From positions 62,001 to 126,000 of the forward strand of contig NZ_QAYX01000025.1 in NCBI RefSeq assembly GCF_003054705.1: a DNA stretch of 64,000 bases, written 5' to 3'. The number at the start of each line of letters is the position of its first letter. The stretch's first letter is position 1. Below the pieces are notes generated by a model. It was not told where the DNA came from. It worked only from the letters and a program-made list of their open reading frames with translations, and did no database searches. A program made the position numbers and the translations under genes. Source of the stretch: Opitutus sp. ER46. Its GTDB lineage: Bacteria > Verrucomicrobiota > Verrucomicrobiia > Opitutales > Opitutaceae. Shown piece after piece: positions 36,750 to 45,811 of the stretch.

Positions 36750-37942
36750 GCGGCGTATGTGTAGCGGCGCGGCCCGAGTCCGCGGAAGAGCGCGCGACTG
36801 AGCAGGAGATAGGGACCGACCACCAGCACCGCGCCGATCAGCCAGCGGCTCACGCGCAGCGCCCCGGACCAGTCGCGCGTGAGCACCCAGAAGGCGGCGG
36901 TCGCGAGGTTCACGAGCGCGAGCGGCACAAGGAACTTCCAGGCCAGGCGGGTGAGTTGGTCGATCCGCAGCCGCGGGAAGGTCGCCCGGATCCAGATGAA
37001 GCCCAGCAGCAGGCCGATGAGCTTGAGGCCGAACCAGGCGTACGACGGGACGATCGCCAGGAAGGGCAGGGGGGGCTGCCACCCGCCGAGGAAGAGCGTG
37101 ACGGCCAGGCCGCTGAGCGCGCACATGCCGAAGTACTCGGCCATGAAGAACAGGGCGTATTTGAAACCCGAGTACTCCGTGAGGTGGCCGGCAATCAGCT
37201 CGCTCTCGGCTTCCGGCAGGTCGAAGGGCGAGCGGTTCGATTCGGCGAGCGCTGCGATCATGAAGATAACGAAGCCGGCGAAGCCCCACGGCGAAAACAC
37301 GTGCCATTGCGGGAGGAAGCCGAAGGTCCAGCCGCCCTGCGCCTCGACGATCCCCGCGGTGGACAACGTGCCCGCGAGCATGACGACCGGCACGACGGCA
37401 AGCAGGAGCGGCAGCTCGTAGCTGATGAGCTGCGCGAGCGCGCGCATGGCGGCGAGGAGCGCGTACTTGTTGTGGCTGGCCCAGCCGGCCATGAAGACCG
37501 CGAGCTCCGTGGCGGCGCCGGCGGCGAAGAAATACAGCACCGCGGCATCGAGCTCCACCGGCAGGAGGTGACGCCCGTACGGGATGACCGCGAAGGTGAG
37601 GATGGAGAAGGCGAGCAGCAGCACCGGCGCCAGGAAGTGCAGCACCTGATCGGCCGAGCGCGGCACGATGTCCTCCTTCGTGAGCATTTTGATGCCATCG
37701 GCGAACGGCTGGAGCACGCCGAACCAGCCGGTGCGGTTCGGGCCGGGGCGGTTCTGCACGCGCCCGAGGACCTTGCGCTCGACGAGCGTGAGAAAGGCGA
37801 AGAGCAGGCCGAACACCGCCAGGATCACTGCGATCGCGATCAGGCTGTTGGCCAGCCAGCGCCAAGGCTCGGGCAGGGCGCCCGTCACCCAATCGCGGAG
37901 CAGGAGGGGCGCGCGCTCGAGGAAGTGTTCCGGGGCGTTCAT
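36746..37942 (-). CDS. nuoH: complex I subunit H (distal set)
   Basis: NuoH, 398 residues, somewhat longer than usual because of an N-terminal leader and an extra C-terminal helix and Arg-rich end (GLGPRRYTYAA). The core is intact: VERKVLGRVQNRPGPNRTGWFG and AESNRSPFDLPEAESELIAG, and FKYALFFMAEY. The ATG at 37942 overlaps the nuoI stop by four bases. In this operon I precedes H, the reverse of the proximal set. Confidence 0.96.
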   Translation of the reverse strand: MNAPEHFLERAPLLLRDWVTGALPEPWRWLANSLIAIAVILAVFGLLFAFLTLVERKVLGRVQNRPGPNRTGWFGVLQPFADGIKMLTKEDIVPRSADQVLHFLAPVLLLAFSILTFAVIPYGRHLLPVELDAAVLYFFAAGAATELAVFMAGWASHNKYALLAAMRALAQLISYELPLLLAVVPVVMLAGTLSTAGIVEAQGGWTFGFLPQWHVFSPWGFAGFVIFMIAALAESNRSPFDLPEAESELIAGHLTEYSGFKYALFFMAEYFGMCALSGLAVTLFLGGWQPPLPFLAIVPSYAWFGLKLIGLLLGFIWIRATFPRLRIDQLTRLAWKFLVPLALVNLATAAFWVLTRDWSGALRVSRWLIGAVLVVGPYLLLSRALFRGLGPRRYTYAA

Positions 37943-38511
37943 ACGGTTGGCGCCGAGGGCGCTGGCGGTTTTGGCGCGGCGGCGGCTTTCTTTTCCTCCG
38001 CCGCGCGCTTCATCGCGGCGAGCCGGGCGTCCACCTCGGCCGCTTCGGTGGGGTGGATCTGGTGAAAGTAGGCGTTCGGCTTCGCGAGTTGCTCGCGGTG
38101 GAGGAGCAGCGACGCAAAGCGCTCGGGCGTCGCGATCTCGTATTGCTGGTCCATCTTGATGGCGTCGAACGGGCAGACCTCGACGCAGATCTGGCAGCTC
38201 ATGCAGACCGACACGTCGATGTCGAAGACCCGCGGCTTCTTCGCCGGCCGGCCGCGTTCGTCGCGCTCCGGGATGATGTAGATGCACTGCGGCGGGCACT
38301 CGTTCTCGCAGATCTTGCAGGCCACGCAGCGGAGCCCGTCGATCGCCTGGTCGCCGTCGTGGACGAGGAACGGGAAATTTCGGAAGCTCTCCGGCAGGGT
38401 CGTGCGCTCCTCCGGATACTGCGTCGTCACGAACCGCGCCGGATCATGGAAGCTCCCGACGAAGTTCTTCGCCGTGACGGTCAGGCCTTTGATGAGTCCG
38501 GTGCCGAGCAT
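37939..38511 (-). CDS. nuoI: complex I subunit I, two 4Fe-4S clusters (distal set)
   Basis: NuoI, 190 residues. Both cluster motifs are complete: CVACKICENECPPQC and CMSCQICVEVCP. The C-terminus is an Ala/Lys-rich helix followed by Pro/Ala (about 160-190). It starts 112 bases after the nuoD stop, a gap that holds a repeat element, so this is the only loose joint in the distal operon. It overlaps nuoH by four bases. Confidence 0.96.
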   Translation of the reverse strand: MLGTGLIKGLTVTAKNFVGSFHDPARFVTTQYPEERTTLPESFRNFPFLVHDGDQAIDGLRCVACKICENECPPQCIYIIPERDERGRPAKKPRVFDIDVSVCMSCQICVEVCPFDAIKMDQQYEIATPERFASLLLHREQLAKPNAYFHQIHPTEAAEVDARLAAMKRAAEEKKAAAAPKPPAPSAPTV

Positions 38512-38527
38512 GGGAAAGGCAAAGGGC

Positions 38528-38618
38528 GAATTAAGAATTATGAATGCAGAATGCCTGCCGCCGGCGCGCGGCCGCGGGTTTGGTCAAATTCTGCATTCTC
38601 CATTCTGCATTCTTCATT
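38528..38618. repeat. inverted-repeat element inside the distal nuo operon
   Basis: Left arm AATTATGAATGCAGAATG (38536-38553) and right arm CATTCTGCATTCTTCATT (38601-38618) share a perfect 12-base core. The right arm is preceded by a near-copy (ATTCTGCATTCT at 38589-38600), giving a 13-base tandem. The centre is GC-rich (GCCGGCGCGCGGCC). The AT-rich arms contrast with the surrounding genes. It sits between nuoD and nuoI and looks like a dispersed palindromic intergenic repeat. Confidence 0.7.
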
Positions 38619-38623
38619 GGTTT

Positions 38624-39829
38624 TCACCGGTCCACTTCGCCGAGGACGATATCGACGCTGCCGAGGATGATCACCGCATCGGCGACGGTTTGGCCGAGGC
38701 ACATGTCCTCGAGCACGGTGAGGTTGACGAAGGACGGCGCGCGGACCCGGTAGCGGTAGGGGTTCCCGGTGCCGTCGCTGATCAGGTAGAAGCCGATTTC
38801 ACCCTTGGGACCCTCGATCCGACCGTAGGCTTCGCCCGGCTTGGGCTTGAAGCCGCGGATCTTCGCCTTCGGGTCCATGATCGGTCCCGCGGGGAGGTCG
38901 CGAAACGCCTGCCGCAGGAGCTGCAGCGATTCGCGCATCTCCAGCACGCGGACCATGTACCGATCGTAGGTGTCGCCGTGCGCGCCGAGCGGCACGCGGA
39001 ACGGCAGCCGCGGATACACGCCGTAGCCGTCGACCTTGCGCAGGTCGTAATCGACGCCGCTCGCCCGGAGCATGGGACCGGTGACGCCGGCGGCGATGGC
39101 CAGGTCGGGTGGGAGCACGCCGACGCCCTGCGTGCGGGCCATCAGGATCTCGTTGCCGGTGATCAGCGCCTCGTACTCGTCGAGGAAGGCGCCATAGCCG
39201 TCGGCCAGGCGCTGGGCGGCGGCCAGCCATTCCGGAGACGGATCGACGCGGCAGCCGCCGAAGCGCTGGTAGTTGTACATCATACGCGAGCCGCTCAGGG
39301 CCTCGAACAGGTCGAGGATCTTTTCGCGTTCGCGGAACGCGTACATGAGCGGCGTGCCGCTGCAGCCGGTGTCCTGGAGCAGGAAGCCGGCGAGACAGGT
39401 GTGATTCAGCAGGCGCGTGAGCTCCGCGAGGATGACACGGAGGTATTCGGCGCGTTCGGGTACGGGCTGGCCGGCGAGTTTCTCGACCGCCAGCGCGTAC
39501 GCCCAGTTGTTCGTCATCGACGAGAGGTAATCGAGCCGGTCGGTGTACGGCATCGAGGCGAGGTACGTCGTGTTCTCGCCGAGCTTCTCGTGATTGCGGT
39601 GGAGGTAACCGAAGACGGGCTTCAGCCGGACGATCGTTTCGCCGTCCAGGGTCACCATCATCCGGAACACGCCGTGCGTCGACGGGTGGTGCGGTCCCAT
39701 CGAGACCTCGAGGAGGTCGCCGTGAAAGCTGTCGTGCACGGGGCGCACGTGGACGCCGCCCGCCTGGTCGAAAGGCGGCAGGCCGGACGCGCCGGCGCCG
39801 GTCGGATCGGGAAGGGGCGTGGCGCTCAT
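38624..39829 (-). CDS. nuoD: complex I subunit D (distal set)
   Basis: NuoD, 401 residues, forms the quinone pocket with NuoB. Landmarks are [13 protein letters not shown], the quinone-side [11 protein letters not shown], and RFGGCRVD. It is a separate polypeptide here, unlike the fused NuoCD of the proximal set. A 45-residue N-terminal extension (Pro/Gly/Ala-rich) precedes the conserved start. The ATG at 39829 overlaps nuoC by four bases. Transcription continues leftwards through the repeat element into nuoI. Confidence 0.96.
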   Translation of the reverse strand: MSATPLPDPTGAGASGLPPFDQAGGVHVRPVHDSFHGDLLEVSMGPHHPSTHGVFRMMVTLDGETIVRLKPVFGYLHRNHEKLGENTTYLASMPYTDRLDYLSSMTNNWAYALAVEKLAGQPVPERAEYLRVILAELTRLLNHTCLAGFLLQDTGCSGTPLMYAFREREKILDLFEALSGSRMMYNYQRFGGCRVDPSPEWLAAAQRLADGYGAFLDEYEALITGNEILMARTQGVGVLPPDLAIAAGVTGPMLRASGVDYDLRKVDGYGVYPRLPFRVPLGAHGDTYDRYMVRVLEMRESLQLLRQAFRDLPAGPIMDPKAKIRGFKPKPGEAYGRIEGPKGEIGFYLISDGTGNPYRYRVRAPSFVNLTVLEDMCLGQTVADAVIILGSVDIVLGEVDR

Positions 39830-40485
39830 GCGTCGGGCAGCCGCTCCTGGGGCGGCGCGGGATAATGCCGCTGGGCCTTGGCGAGCACCTCGTCGTGGGG
39901 CGTCGGCTCCCACTCGTAGTCGTCGGGTTCGACGTAGTCCTTGCGCATCGGATGTCCGACGAACTCGTCCCACATCAGGATCCGGCGCAGGTCGGGGTGG
40001 CCGGAGAAGCGGACGCCATAGAGATCGAAGACCTCGCGCTCCTGGAACTCGCACGCGCGCCACACCGGGGTGAGCGAAGGCAGCGTGACCTGGTCGGCGC
40101 GATTGGCGGTGCGCAGCCGCAGAATCACGGGCCCGTGCTTCCGGGCGACGGAGTAGAGGTGGTAAACGACCTCGAGGCAGCCTGGCACCACGCGCTTCGC
40201 CTTGGTCTCGATCACCTTTGGCGGCCCGCCGGCCGGATTGGGCACCTCGGTGCGGGTCACGTCGACGACCTCGCGCTCGGGCCAGTCGATGCCGGTGACG
40301 TTGGAGCAGGTGTCGAAGCGGAGTTCGGACGAATCGCGCAGGAACCGCGCGATGGCGAGGGCGTGATCGGCGCCGATGAGCAGCGAGTGCTGGGCCGCCG
40401 GCCCGGGATTCTCGACGATCGTCACCGTGGCGGCCGGGACGGTCGTCAGGATGAGGCGGCGGAGTTCGTCGAGCGGGGGAAGCAT
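39826..40485 (-). CDS. nuoC: complex I subunit C (distal set)
   Basis: NuoC, 219 residues, a 30-kDa-type peripheral subunit. The conserved C-terminal region reads [20 protein letters not shown], then [14 protein letters not shown]. An insertion of about 25 residues with [17 protein letters not shown] sits in the middle and looks like a loop. The start is the ATG at 40485 ([17 protein letters not shown]); the frame upstream is a shadow of nuoB. It is 26 bases after nuoB and overlaps nuoD by four bases. Confidence 0.94.
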   Translation of the reverse strand: MLPPLDELRRLILTTVPAATVTIVENPGPAAQHSLLIGADHALAIARFLRDSSELRFDTCSNVTGIDWPEREVVDVTRTEVPNPAGGPPKVIETKAKRVVPGCLEVVYHLYSVARKHGPVILRLRTANRADQVTLPSLTPVWRACEFQEREVFDLYGVRFSGHPDLRRILMWDEFVGHPMRKDYVEPDDYEWEPTPHDEVLAKAQRHYPAPPQERLPDA

Positions 40486-40511
40486 GGGCGGGGTGGCGGT
40501 GGGCGTCAGGC

Positions 40512-41153
40512 CTAGTCGGGCCGGACGATCACGGGCGGGTGCCAGAGGGAGGGATCCTTGGGGGGGATGAGGTCGTGCGGGCCGAAGGCGGGGACGGTGC
40601 AGTCGCCGCGGACGTCGTCGCGCAGGTGTGGCGGGGCGTCGGGGCCGGCGATGGCCTGGCCGCGGATCTTCTCCTGCAACTGCATCAGCCCGTGGAGGAG
40701 CGCCTCGGGGCGGGGCGGGCAGCCTGGGATGTACACGTCGACCGGGATGAAGCGGTCGATGCCCTTGAGCACGTTGTAGCCCTGCTTGAAGGGGCCGCCG
40801 GAAATCGCGCACGCGCCCATGGCGATGCAGTATTTGGGCTCGGGCATCTGGTTCCAGAGCCGCACCACCTGGGGGGCCATCTTCTTGGTGACGGTGCCGG
40901 AGACGATCAGCAGGTCGGCTTGGCGGGGGGACGGGCGAAAGACCTCGGAGCCGAACCGGGCGAGGTCGAAGCGCGCCATCGAGGCGGCGATCATCTCGAT
41001 CGCGCAACAGGCGAGCCCGAATTGCAGCGGCCAGACGGAGTGGCTGCGGCCCCAGTTGTAGATCTCCTGGACGCTCGTGAGCAGGATCCCGTGGCGGCGC
41101 AGTTCGTCGCGCTCGGCGTCAGAAATTGGGGAGGGGGCCGGGGCGTCGCTCAT
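40512..41153 (-). CDS. nuoB: complex I subunit B, N2 cluster (distal set)
   Basis: NuoB, 213 residues. It has adjacent Cys in [11 protein letters not shown], Cys in MGACAISGG and Cys in [11 protein letters not shown], the N2 ligands. It has a C-terminal extension of about 40 residues ([21 protein letters not shown]) with an extra Cys, not found in the proximal copy. It starts three bases after the nuoA stop, so the two are coupled. Confidence 0.96.
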   Translation of the reverse strand: MSDAPAPSPISDAERDELRRHGILLTSVQEIYNWGRSHSVWPLQFGLACCAIEMIAASMARFDLARFGSEVFRPSPRQADLLIVSGTVTKKMAPQVVRLWNQMPEPKYCIAMGACAISGGPFKQGYNVLKGIDRFIPVDVYIPGCPPRPEALLHGLMQLQEKIRGQAIAGPDAPPHLRDDVRGDCTVPAFGPHDLIPPKDPSLWHPPVIVRPD

Positions 41154-41156
41154 TGC

Positions 41157-41528
41157 TTATTTCCATTCGAGGTGACCGCGGTGCCACGCCCAGACGAGTC
41201 CCTCGGCCAGCAGCAGGATGAAGACGAGCACGGCGAGCAGCGCGCCGGATGGCAGGCTGGTGAACGCGGCGGCCGCCGGAAGGAGAAACAGCACCTCGAC
41301 GTCGAAGATCAGGAACAGGAGCGCGTACAGGTAGTAGTGGGCTTTGAACTGGATCCACGCGTCGCCGCTGGGCGGCAGGCCGCATTCATAGACGGCGTTC
41401 TTGGTGGGGCCGGGCTTGGGCGGCTGGAAAAGTCTGAACCAGAGCCGGGCGACGCCGAGCAGGAGGACGGGGAAGGCCACGGCCACGGCGGCGAAGAGCG
41501 CAAGGAAGGCGTAGGGGTGGCCGTTCAT
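41157..41528 (-). CDS. nuoA: complex I subunit A (distal set)
   Basis: NuoA, 123 residues with three membrane helices. The loop carries KNAVYECGLPPSGDAWIQF with the ECG motif, then YYLYALLFLIFDVEVLFLLP with the acidic residues of the family. It is the first gene of the distal operon, divergent from the response regulator at 41789, with a 260-base gap that must hold both promoters. No nuoE, F or G follows in the operon. Confidence 0.96.
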   Translation of the reverse strand: MNGHPYAFLALFAAVAVAFPVLLLGVARLWFRLFQPPKPGPTKNAVYECGLPPSGDAWIQFKAHYYLYALLFLIFDVEVLFLLPAAAAFTSLPSGALLAVLVFILLLAEGLVWAWHRGHLEWK

Positions 41529-41788
41529 CGCGTGACGAGCCTTTGCGTCCCGGTGCAGACCTCAAAGCCCAAACGCCCCCGTTTCTTGGGGAAAACCGCG
41601 CAGGACTTGCAAACGAGGTGGGGCATGGTTCGGCGGCGGGCCGGGGTGAGCCGATAGAATTGGGGGGCGGCGCCTGGAATTGCAACTCCCCGGGTTCTGG
41701 CGGCCTTGCGTTCGCGGAACGGAACGAACCGGATCGCGCTTGCGGCGCCCAGACACCCCCGACAGCCTGCGCCAACACCCCAAGTGCC

Positions 41789-42433
41789 ATGGCTATACGT
41801 ATTTTGTTGGTCGACGACCATCCGATGCTGCGGGGCAGCGTCACCGATTGCCTCTTGCGGCAGGGTTCCAAGTTTGAAGTGGTCGGGGAGGCCGGCAGCA
41901 GCGAGGAGGCATTGCAGAAGGTGGCCCAGCTCGAGCCGAACCTGATCATCATGGACGTTGAGATCCCCGGTGAGAACGGGATCGAACTCACCCGCCGCAT
42001 CCGGCGGCTGTACCCGGCAGTGGTCGTGCTGATCCTGACGGCGCACGGGGGCATTCAGCGCATCAACAACGCGCTCGATGCCGGCGCCTCCGGCTACCTG
42101 CTCAAGGACTGTACGGCGCAGGAGCTGATCGCGGCGGTGGACGCGACCATCTCGGGTCAGGTGTATCTTTCGCCCGCCGCCTCGACGGCCATCGTGAGGG
42201 ACTACCAGCGGCAGATGAAAGGCGAGGGGAACGCGGGGCTCACGCCGCGCGAGATCGATATCCTACGGCGGATCACCGATGGGCAGACGACCAAGGAGAT
42301 CGCGTACGCCATGGGCTTGAGCACCAAGACGGTGGAGACCCACCGGGTGAACATCATGACGAAGCTCGACATCAACACGGTGGCGGGCCTCACGAAGTAC
42401 GCCATCCGCGAGGGTCTTTGCCGGCCGGAGTAG
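41789..42433 (+). CDS. NarL/FixJ-type response regulator
   Basis: A 214-residue transcription regulator. The receiver domain has the acidic pair (LLVDDHP), phospho-acceptor Asp56 in LIIMDVEIP and Lys in YLLKDC. The C-terminal LuxR-type helix-turn-helix runs from LTPREIDILRRITDGQTTKEIA to LSTKTVETHRVNIMTKLDI. I chose the ATG at 41789 because the receiver begins there; the longer frame upstream is Arg/Gly/Pro-rich. No histidine kinase is adjacent; the hybrid kinase at 58-61 kb is the nearest candidate partner. It is divergent from the distal nuo operon. Confidence 0.93.
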   Translation: MAIRILLVDDHPMLRGSVTDCLLRQGSKFEVVGEAGSSEEALQKVAQLEPNLIIMDVEIPGENGIELTRRIRRLYPAVVVLILTAHGGIQRINNALDAGASGYLLKDCTAQELIAAVDATISGQVYLSPAASTAIVRDYQRQMKGEGNAGLTPREIDILRRITDGQTTKEIAYAMGLSTKTVETHRVNIMTKLDINTVAGLTKYAIREGLCRPE

Positions 42434-42440
42434 CGCCTTT

Positions 42441-42457
42441 CCTGAGTGCGGCTCAGG
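42441..42457. repeat. short hairpin after the response regulator
   Basis: CCTGAG-TGCGG-CTCAGG, a 6-bp stem, begins 8 bases after the regulator stop codon. There is no T-run after it, so it is at best a weak terminator. Confidence 0.35.
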
Positions 42458-42654
42458 AGAAACGGAAGTCCGGCGGCGTCAGTTCCCGAGGTGGTCGACG
42501 CCCTGTCGGGCTTGATCCATCCTGTTGACGACAGATTTCGGCCGCGCCGCCGCCTGATTCGCTACATAACGGTAAAGGCCGCAGGCGTTCGCGGCGCAGG
42601 CATGAGTTTTGCGCGCGCCGCGTGGGTTTTGACTCAGGAATCGCGAGGTAAAAC

Positions 42655-42678
42655 CGCCAACCATCCCGATGGTTGGCG
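42655..42678. promoter_or_regulatory. perfect 11-bp inverted repeat upstream of the degenerate receiver gene
   Basis: CGCCAACCATC-CC-GATGGTTGGCG. It lies 28 bases upstream of the TTG start at 42707, with a possible ribosome-binding AGGA between them. The position suggests an operator or a 5' leader hairpin. A loop of two bases favours a protein-binding palindrome over RNA structure. Confidence 0.45.
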
Positions 42679-42706
42679 CGCCGGCGGACCGGTAGGATGA
42701 GCGGCG

Positions 42707-43144
42707 TTGAACTTCGCGTCCGACAACTCCGCCCGCCATCGCACCACCGTCCTGGTCGTCGAGCACACCGCTGTGCTGCCGACGGGGATCGCGGCTGCGC
42801 TGGCGGATGGCGGGCTGCACGTGGTCGAGTGCCCGGACGGCGCCGCGGCGATCGACATGCTCTCGCTGATGCTGGTCGACGTCATTGTCGCCGCGGTCGA
42901 CGCGCCCGCCGTGGAGAGTGCCCGGCTGCTGCAGCAAGCGCGCGCGCTTCCCGGCTACGCGGACGTGCCGGTCGTGCTCCTGACCTGCCGTTGTGATCCG
43001 GCCGCGGAAGCGGCCGCCCGGCAAGCGGGGGTGGCGGCGTGGCTGGAACGGCCGGTGACCCGTGAACGGTTGCGGGATGTTGTTGCCCGTTGCCTTGCGC
43101 CCGCGACGCGCGCCGCGAGCGCCCCATTGGCGGCAAGCGCCTGA
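42707..43144 (+). CDS. degenerate receiver-domain protein
   Basis: A 145-residue stand-alone receiver fold whose signalling residues are lost. The usual acidic pair is VVEHT (Glu-His). The phospho-acceptor position is Ala63 (VIVAAVDAP, where active receivers have Asp-Val-x-Met-Pro). The conserved Lys-Pro is Arg-Pro (LERPV). It starts with TTG at 42707, preceded by AGGA; no ATG in frame fits the fold. It lies 33 bases upstream of the PatA-like gene and probably opens the chemosensory operon. It may act as a phosphorylation-independent partner protein. Confidence 0.75.
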   Translation: MNFASDNSARHRTTVLVVEHTAVLPTGIAAALADGGLHVVECPDGAAAIDMLSLMLVDVIVAAVDAPAVESARLLQQARALPGYADVPVVLLTCRCDPAAEAAARQAGVAAWLERPVTRERLRDVVARCLAPATRAASAPLAASA

Positions 43145-43177
43145 ACCGGCTGCTCCAGCCAGCATCCCTTTACCAAC

Positions 43178-44824
43178 GTGGCCAAAATACTCGCAATCGA
43201 TGACAGCCTGACGATCCGGAAGCTCGTCGGCATGGTCCTGCGTGGCGCGGGGCACGAGGTGCTGCTGGCCGAGAAGGGCGCAACGGGCCTCGAACTCGCC
43301 CAGAGCGAGCACCCGGAACTGATCCTGCTCGATTACGTGCTGCCGGACATGCAGAGCCCCGTCATCTGCCAGCGACTGCTGGAGGATCCGACGACGGCGG
43401 ACATTCCGGTGCTGCTCATCAGCACCAACGGAGGCGCGATCCGCCAGCTGTATGCCGACAGCCGCAACGTGCGGGACTATCTGACGAAGCCGTTTCAGGC
43501 GAAGGTGCTCGAGAGTGTCGTGGAGCATCTGTTGACGAAAAAGCCGAGCGGGGCCGCGGGAGAGAGCGAGGCCGCCGCCGTGCTGCCGACCGGTTCAAAC
43601 GCCCCGGTTCCGGCGCTCACTGCCTCCGGTTCCACGCCTCCCGCGCCCGTGGTGGGCGTGGTGGTGCCGTTTGCCGATCCGGAGCCCGCCGGTGCCCAGC
43701 CGGTGCCGCCGGCGCGAGCCGAGCCCGCGTCCGTGCCCCCGCCGCCGGCGCGCTTCGGACCCGGCGTGGCGTCGGCCATGGCCAACGACGGCCACGCCGG
43801 CCTGCGCACGCTGCTGAACGCGCGGTTCCGGGCAATCGCCAGGATGCTCCCGGAACTCGAGACGCGGCGCGGGCCGCTGCCGGCGGAAACGTACTACCTG
43901 CCGTTTCTCCTGCGCAACGAACTCGTGTCCGAGATCGTGGCCGAGGTCAGCCGCACGCAGATCTCCGCCGACCAGGCGATGCCGCTGATTGCCGGCACGC
44001 ACGAGTGGATGGGAATCGACACGACGTTCTTCCACCTCGGCCGCACGCTCGCCACCGGCGTCTTTTCCCTGCGCCTGCCGCAGGAGACGGTCGATGTTAC
44101 GCTGTTGCGGGGCCAGGTCGTGATGGTGGGTTCGAATAACCCGCGCGTGTATTGCGCCGGCGCCACCTACAACTTCCGGTCCGCTCCGCCGCCCGCCATT
44201 GCCGCGGCGGTCGCCGCGCAACAGCGCGACGGCACGCCCTTCTTCGTCACGCTCGCGCGCCTGGGCGCGTTGCGCGACGCCGCGGTGCTCGCCGCGCTGC
44301 TGCGCACGCAGGGCGTGCGCGCCGTCCACCGGGCCATGGTGACGCCTGGAACGCGCTACGCCTTTCTCCCGCGCGAGAACCTGCCGGAGTTCACCCGCCA
44401 GTTCGCGCTCAACCTCGACGTGCGCCAATTCGTGCTCGAGGTGCTCCGGGGTGTGGACGACTGGCTCGAGATCGAGAGCACCACCGGATCGGTGGAAACA
44501 ATCTTCGCCCGAGACGGCGCCGCCGAAATGATTCTCCCGCTCCTTTCGCTTACGCCGGAGGAGTCCGCGGTCGTGGCCGCGGTGGATGGCCGCTTGGCGC
44601 TCCAGGAACTCGCCGCCCGCGCCGGCCTGGATCTCTTCGGCTCCTGCGCAATCGCGTACCGGCTGCTCAAGCTCGGCATCATCCGCGTCGCCGCGAGCGC
44701 GGCGCCGGCCGCGCCCTTTTGCGACCCCAGCGTCGAGGAGTTCCTCCAGGGAACGGCTGCCGAAGCCTGGAGCCCGCCACCCTCGACGCCCCGGTCCCGC
44801 CACCCGCTTTCCTCCCAAGATTAA
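43178..44824 (+). CDS. PatA/PixG-like receiver-DUF4388 protein
   Basis: A 548-residue protein with an intact N-terminal receiver (IDDSLTIRK; Asp52 in LILLDYVLP; Lys in YLTKPF), a Pro/Ala linker (about 125-195), and a DUF4388/PatA-like region (about 205-340, including LGRTLATGVFSLRLP and VVMVGSNNPRVY). A C-terminal helical part follows and ends in Pro/Ser-rich sequence. PatA-type proteins act in cyanobacterial heterocyst and type IV pilus signalling. The start is GTG at 43178, right at VAKILAIDDS. It leads a row of CheY, CheW and MCP genes in the same order as the pix genes. Confidence 0.82.
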   Translation: MAKILAIDDSLTIRKLVGMVLRGAGHEVLLAEKGATGLELAQSEHPELILLDYVLPDMQSPVICQRLLEDPTTADIPVLLISTNGGAIRQLYADSRNVRDYLTKPFQAKVLESVVEHLLTKKPSGAAGESEAAAVLPTGSNAPVPALTASGSTPPAPVVGVVVPFADPEPAGAQPVPPARAEPASVPPPPARFGPGVASAMANDGHAGLRTLLNARFRAIARMLPELETRRGPLPAETYYLPFLLRNELVSEIVAEVSRTQISADQAMPLIAGTHEWMGIDTTFFHLGRTLATGVFSLRLPQETVDVTLLRGQVVMVGSNNPRVYCAGATYNFRSAPPPAIAAAVAAQQRDGTPFFVTLARLGALRDAAVLAALLRTQGVRAVHRAMVTPGTRYAFLPRENLPEFTRQFALNLDVRQFVLEVLRGVDDWLEIESTTGSVETIFARDGAAEMILPLLSLTPEESAVVAAVDGRLALQELAARAGLDLFGSCAIAYRLLKLGIIRVAASAAPAAPFCDPSVEEFLQGTAAEAWSPPPSTPRSRHPLSSQD

Positions 44825-44835
44825 CTCATCCAATT

Positions 44836-45198
44836 ATGGCCAAAGTTCTTGTTGCTGATGATTCCGCCACCGCGGTGGCACTGCTGCAAAATGCCGTGTC
44901 CGAAGCCGGACACGTCTCGCTGGTCGCCACGAATGGCGATGACGCGATGCGACTCGCCGTCGCCGAAAAGCCCGCGCTCATCCTCCTCGATGTGGTGATG
45001 CCGAAAGTCGACGGCTTCCAGGTCTGCCGCCGGCTGCGCAAGCAGCCCGAAACGGCGAGCACGCCGATCGTCATCGTGACCTCCAAGGACCAGGAGACCG
45101 ACAAGTTCTGGGGCATCCGCCAGGGCGCGAACGACTACATCACGAAGCCGTTCGAGCCCAAGGCGCTCGCCGACTTGATCCGCAAACACATCGGTTGA
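44836..45198 (+). CDS. CheY-like single-domain response regulator
   Basis: A 120-residue stand-alone receiver. All active residues are present: ADDSATA, Asp52 in LILLDVVMP, Thr in VIVTSKD, and Lys in DYITKPF. There is no output domain, so it probably acts by protein binding, for example on a pilus motor or on another signalling protein. It starts 11 bases after the PatA-like gene. The position matches PixH/PilH-type CheY proteins. Confidence 0.92.
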   Translation: MAKVLVADDSATAVALLQNAVSEAGHVSLVATNGDDAMRLAVAEKPALILLDVVMPKVDGFQVCRRLRKQPETASTPIVIVTSKDQETDKFWGIRQGANDYITKPFEPKALADLIRKHIG

Positions 45199-45209
45199 GC
45201 GACCGCGCG

Positions 45210-45674
45210 ATGAAACCCGCCGATCGGGCCAACTCCACCGTGCATCTCGTCGCCCAGCGCGCGGGGCAGCGCTTTGCGCTCTCCGTCGCGCATGTGCGCG
45301 AGGCGATCGTGCTGCCGGAACTCGAGCGCGTGCCGTTGGCGCCGCCCGAGGTGCTGGGTTCATTCCAGCTCCGGGGCGAGATCGTGCCGGCGGTCCTGCC
45401 CGATCGGCTGCTGGCCATCGACGCTGGCACCTCGGCGCCGGGCGTGCTCGCGCTGGTGCGTGAGCGCGATACGACGATCGGTTTCGCCTTCGACCGCCTG
45501 CTCGGCGTCACCGCGGTGGATCCCGCCGCGCTGCTCCCGCACCCGCTGGCGAAGCGCTGCCGCTGGATGTCCAGCCTCGTCCTCGATCCTCGATATCAAC
45601 TTGTGACCGTCATCGATGGCTCGGCCCTCATCACCGCGCTGATCGACCAGCTCCAATTTACCCCCGCGGCCTGA
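45210..45674 (+). CDS. CheW-like adaptor
   Basis: A 154-residue CheW domain that would link the chemoreceptor to CheA. The typical pattern is seen: [45 protein letters not shown] (read in parts), then VTVIDGSAL near the end. The ATG at 45210 is chosen; a TTG at 45195 that overlaps the CheY stop is an alternative. It lies 137 bases before the chemoreceptor gene. It is the first of three CheW-domain proteins in the operon apart from CheA. Confidence 0.85.
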   Translation: MKPADRANSTVHLVAQRAGQRFALSVAHVREAIVLPELERVPLAPPEVLGSFQLRGEIVPAVLPDRLLAIDAGTSAPGVLALVRERDTTIGFAFDRLLGVTAVDPAALLPHPLAKRCRWMSSLVLDPRYQLVTVIDGSALITALIDQLQFTPAA

Positions 45675-45811
45675 CCGGTCGCGGCCTCCTTTTCCTCCCC
45701 CCCCCAGTTCCGTGGCCGTCCGCCGCCGGCCCTCCGCGCTTCCGCGTCGGAGCCGGCGGAGCGCCTGTCCTTCCTACCGCCTCGTCCGCGACGCGTCGTG
45801 GTTCCAGCCCA

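Noticed and set aside
38536-38618. CRISPR or insertion sequence at the nuoD-nuoI gap
   Set aside because: Only one palindrome with a partial tandem, no regular spacers and no transposase frame.
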